Shown piece by piece: positions 6,044 through 6,921 of a stretch of 6,921 nt of DNA. A model generated the notes under the pieces. It had not been told where the DNA came from. It made no database searches and saw only the letters and a list, made by a program, of their open reading frames with translations. This DNA is from an uncultured Prevotellaceae bacterium (lineage in GTDB: Bacteria; Bacteroidota; Bacteroidia; Bacteroidales; Muribaculaceae). A program made the position numbers and the translations under genes. Position 1 is the stretch's first letter; the number at the start of each line of letters is the position of its first letter. The DNA lies in assembly GCA_946055125.1 (NCBI GenBank), contig CAMGFF010000116.1, positions 1 to 6,921 of the forward strand, written 5' to 3'.

Positions 6044-6076
6044 GCCCACAGCTCAAGGCTCACAGCTCACAGCTCA
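6044..6076. repeat. Degenerate 7-base tandem repeat (CTCACAG units) overlapping a stop codon
   Basis: The plus strand shows CTCACAG-CTCACAG-CTCA at 6059-6076, preceded by the diverged units CCCACAG and CTCAAGG. The last TCA is the TGA stop of the 5-alpha-reductase gene, so the repeat abuts its coding end. Similar (GAGCTGT)n strings are, as I recall, frequent in Bacteroidales intergenic DNA. No function is assigned. Confidence 0.7.
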
Positions 6077-6859
6077 GTAAATGAATGGAATAATGCTCTT
6101 CAGCCGCAGGTCGGTAAACTCCTTGCCAAACTCCTCAGCATAACGCCGGTTAATCTTCCGCGCTCGCGGCGCCAGATTCGCAAAAGTCCATATCGCAAAC
6201 ACCGCTCCCGCCGCCGACCATGTGAGCACCGCAAAGCCCACCCACTCCAGAAACTCACCAAAGTAGTTGGCCGACGACACATAGCGGAACATTCCACCGC
6301 GCGGTATGTAGTGCCGAGTGTCGCCCGGTCGGCGCAAGTTGCGTATGATGTTGTCACTGTTGATATTTATCGCAAAGCCTGCCGCAAATATCGCCAGGCC
6401 GGCTATAAACTGTGGCGTATAGAACCAGTCGGCAGCATACATACCCTCAGGCGAAACATAGAATATCCACCCTCCCTGCATCAGCGCATTCAGCAAATTG
6501 AAAGTGATTCCCGAGAGTATTATAGCAAGCGGCATGCGGCTCCTGCCCTTTATGAGAAGCGGAAATACAAACGAACGCTGCAAATAGTGCAACTGAAACA
6601 CCGCAAAAAACACCACCGGCACCAAGTCGCAACGCCGGCCCGAATACCACCACAACAGCGTCATCGCCACCACCACCGGCGACTCCATCAGCACCCAGCC
6701 CAGCCGGTTGTCGAGCGTGGGGCCCCATCGCTTTGTGTACATAATGCCATAGCCTGCATTAATGAAGTGCAAAGCTACAAACACAACCACTGCCACCGCC
6801 GACATCACGGCAAGCAGCGTGTCGAAGTTCTCAGGTATAAGAAAGCATGCAAAGTCCAT
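6074..6859 (-). CDS. Membrane steroid 5-alpha-reductase (SRD5A/DET2 family)
   Basis: A 261-residue integral membrane enzyme with about seven hydrophobic segments; the family normally has 250-270 residues. It is predicted to reduce the delta4 double bond of a 3-oxo-delta4 steroid to the 5-alpha product with NADPH. Compared from memory with human SRD5A2 and Arabidopsis DET2, it keeps the MESP motif with Glu59 (human Glu57), HYxxR with Tyr92 (Tyr91), FNLLN (120-124), the NADPH site NINSDxxxRxLR (165-176), IPRGG (185-189), ANYFGE with Asn198/Glu202 (Asn193/Glu197), Arg232 (Arg227) and the C-terminal IPFIY. It resembles plant DET2 (MESP, WGPT, IPRGG) more than human SRD5A2. The His pair after Arg-Ala is Ile236/Asn237. 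The ATG at 6859 is preferred to an in-frame TTG at 6874 because a Shine-Dalgarno lies between them. It is the first gene of the operon visible here. Confidence 0.88.
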   Translation of the reverse strand: MDFACFLIPENFDTLLAVMSAVAVVVFVALHFINAGYGIMYTKRWGPTLDNRLGWVLMESPVVVAMTLLWWYSGRRCDLVPVVFFAVFQLHYLQRSFVFPLLIKGRSRMPLAIILSGITFNLLNALMQGGWIFYVSPEGMYAADWFYTPQFIAGLAIFAAGFAININSDNIIRNLRRPGDTRHYIPRGGMFRYVSSANYFGEFLEWVGFAVLTWSAAGAVFAIWTFANLAPRARKINRRYAEEFGKEFTDLRLKSIIPFIY

Positions 6860-6864
6860 GGTCG

Positions 6865-6871
6865 TCCTTCT
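6865..6871 (-). promoter_or_regulatory. Shine-Dalgarno site fixing the 5-alpha-reductase start
   Basis: The minus strand reads AGAAGGA, five bases before the ATG at 6859. This is stronger than is usual in Bacteroidetes and lies inside the longer TTG-initiated frame, which argues against that start. Confidence 0.55.
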
Positions 6872-6908
6872 CAATTAGTTTTCGTTCCATCCCCCTAAAA
6901 TCCCAAGT

Positions 6909-6921
6909 TCCACACCCCAAA
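6909..6921 (-). promoter_or_regulatory. Shared 13-base motif upstream of the 5-alpha-reductase gene (copy 2)
   Basis: The minus strand reads TTTGGGGTGTGGA at the window edge, 49 bases before the ATG, and matches copy 1 at 12 of 13 bases. The TTTG is followed 20 bases later by TA (TAGGGGGA), a poor -7. It may be a weak or activator-dependent promoter; the upstream side is cut off. Confidence 0.3.

Overview
The window looks like chromosome of a Bacteroidales bacterium, probably a gut species. The evidence is a Bacteroidetes-type -7 element (TAnnTTTG) before two genes, mostly weak Shine-Dalgarno sequences, an outer-membrane porin with the usual C-terminal Phe, and an operon whose closest relatives, as I recall them, are in gut Bacteroidales. 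A family such as Muribaculaceae or Odoribacteraceae is only a guess. All well-supported genes are on the minus strand, so biological order runs from high to low coordinates.

Right half (about 6900 down to 3068): four genes form a probable operon. First is a full-length membrane steroid 5-alpha-reductase homologue (6074-6859). After a 91-base gap come an Old Yellow Enzyme-type NADH:flavin oxidoreductase (4738-5982), a short-chain dehydrogenase (3920-4741, joined by a 4-base ATGA overlap) and a second, different short-chain dehydrogenase (3068-3913, 6 bases further on). The set makes chemical sense for reducing the A ring of a 3-oxo-delta4 steroid or bile acid. The 5-alpha-reductase would give the allo (5-alpha) product, the flavoenzyme could give the 5-beta product, and the two dehydrogenases could interconvert 3-oxo and 3-hydroxy forms. 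Comparable gene sets have been linked to iso-allo-lithocholic acid formation in Odoribacteraceae and Parabacteroides. I recall this from the literature and did not search. This is the most interesting content of the window.

Middle (1650-3067): an AI-2E/PerM-family membrane protein (1740-2846) has its own -7 element and a leader with two competing hairpins. Next comes the promoter region of a porin.

Left end: an OprO/OprP-like porin (543-1649) is followed by a decayed 3' remnant of an exopolyphosphatase (ppx/gppA) gene (298-542). Then comes a striking 121-base near-perfect palindrome (134-254; 41 of 43 stem positions pair), and finally a possible 3' end of a plus-strand gene (1-66). The palindrome lies between convergent coding material and may be a small non-autonomous mobile element or a bidirectional terminator. 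Bases 67-133 and 255-297 hold nothing else I can support.
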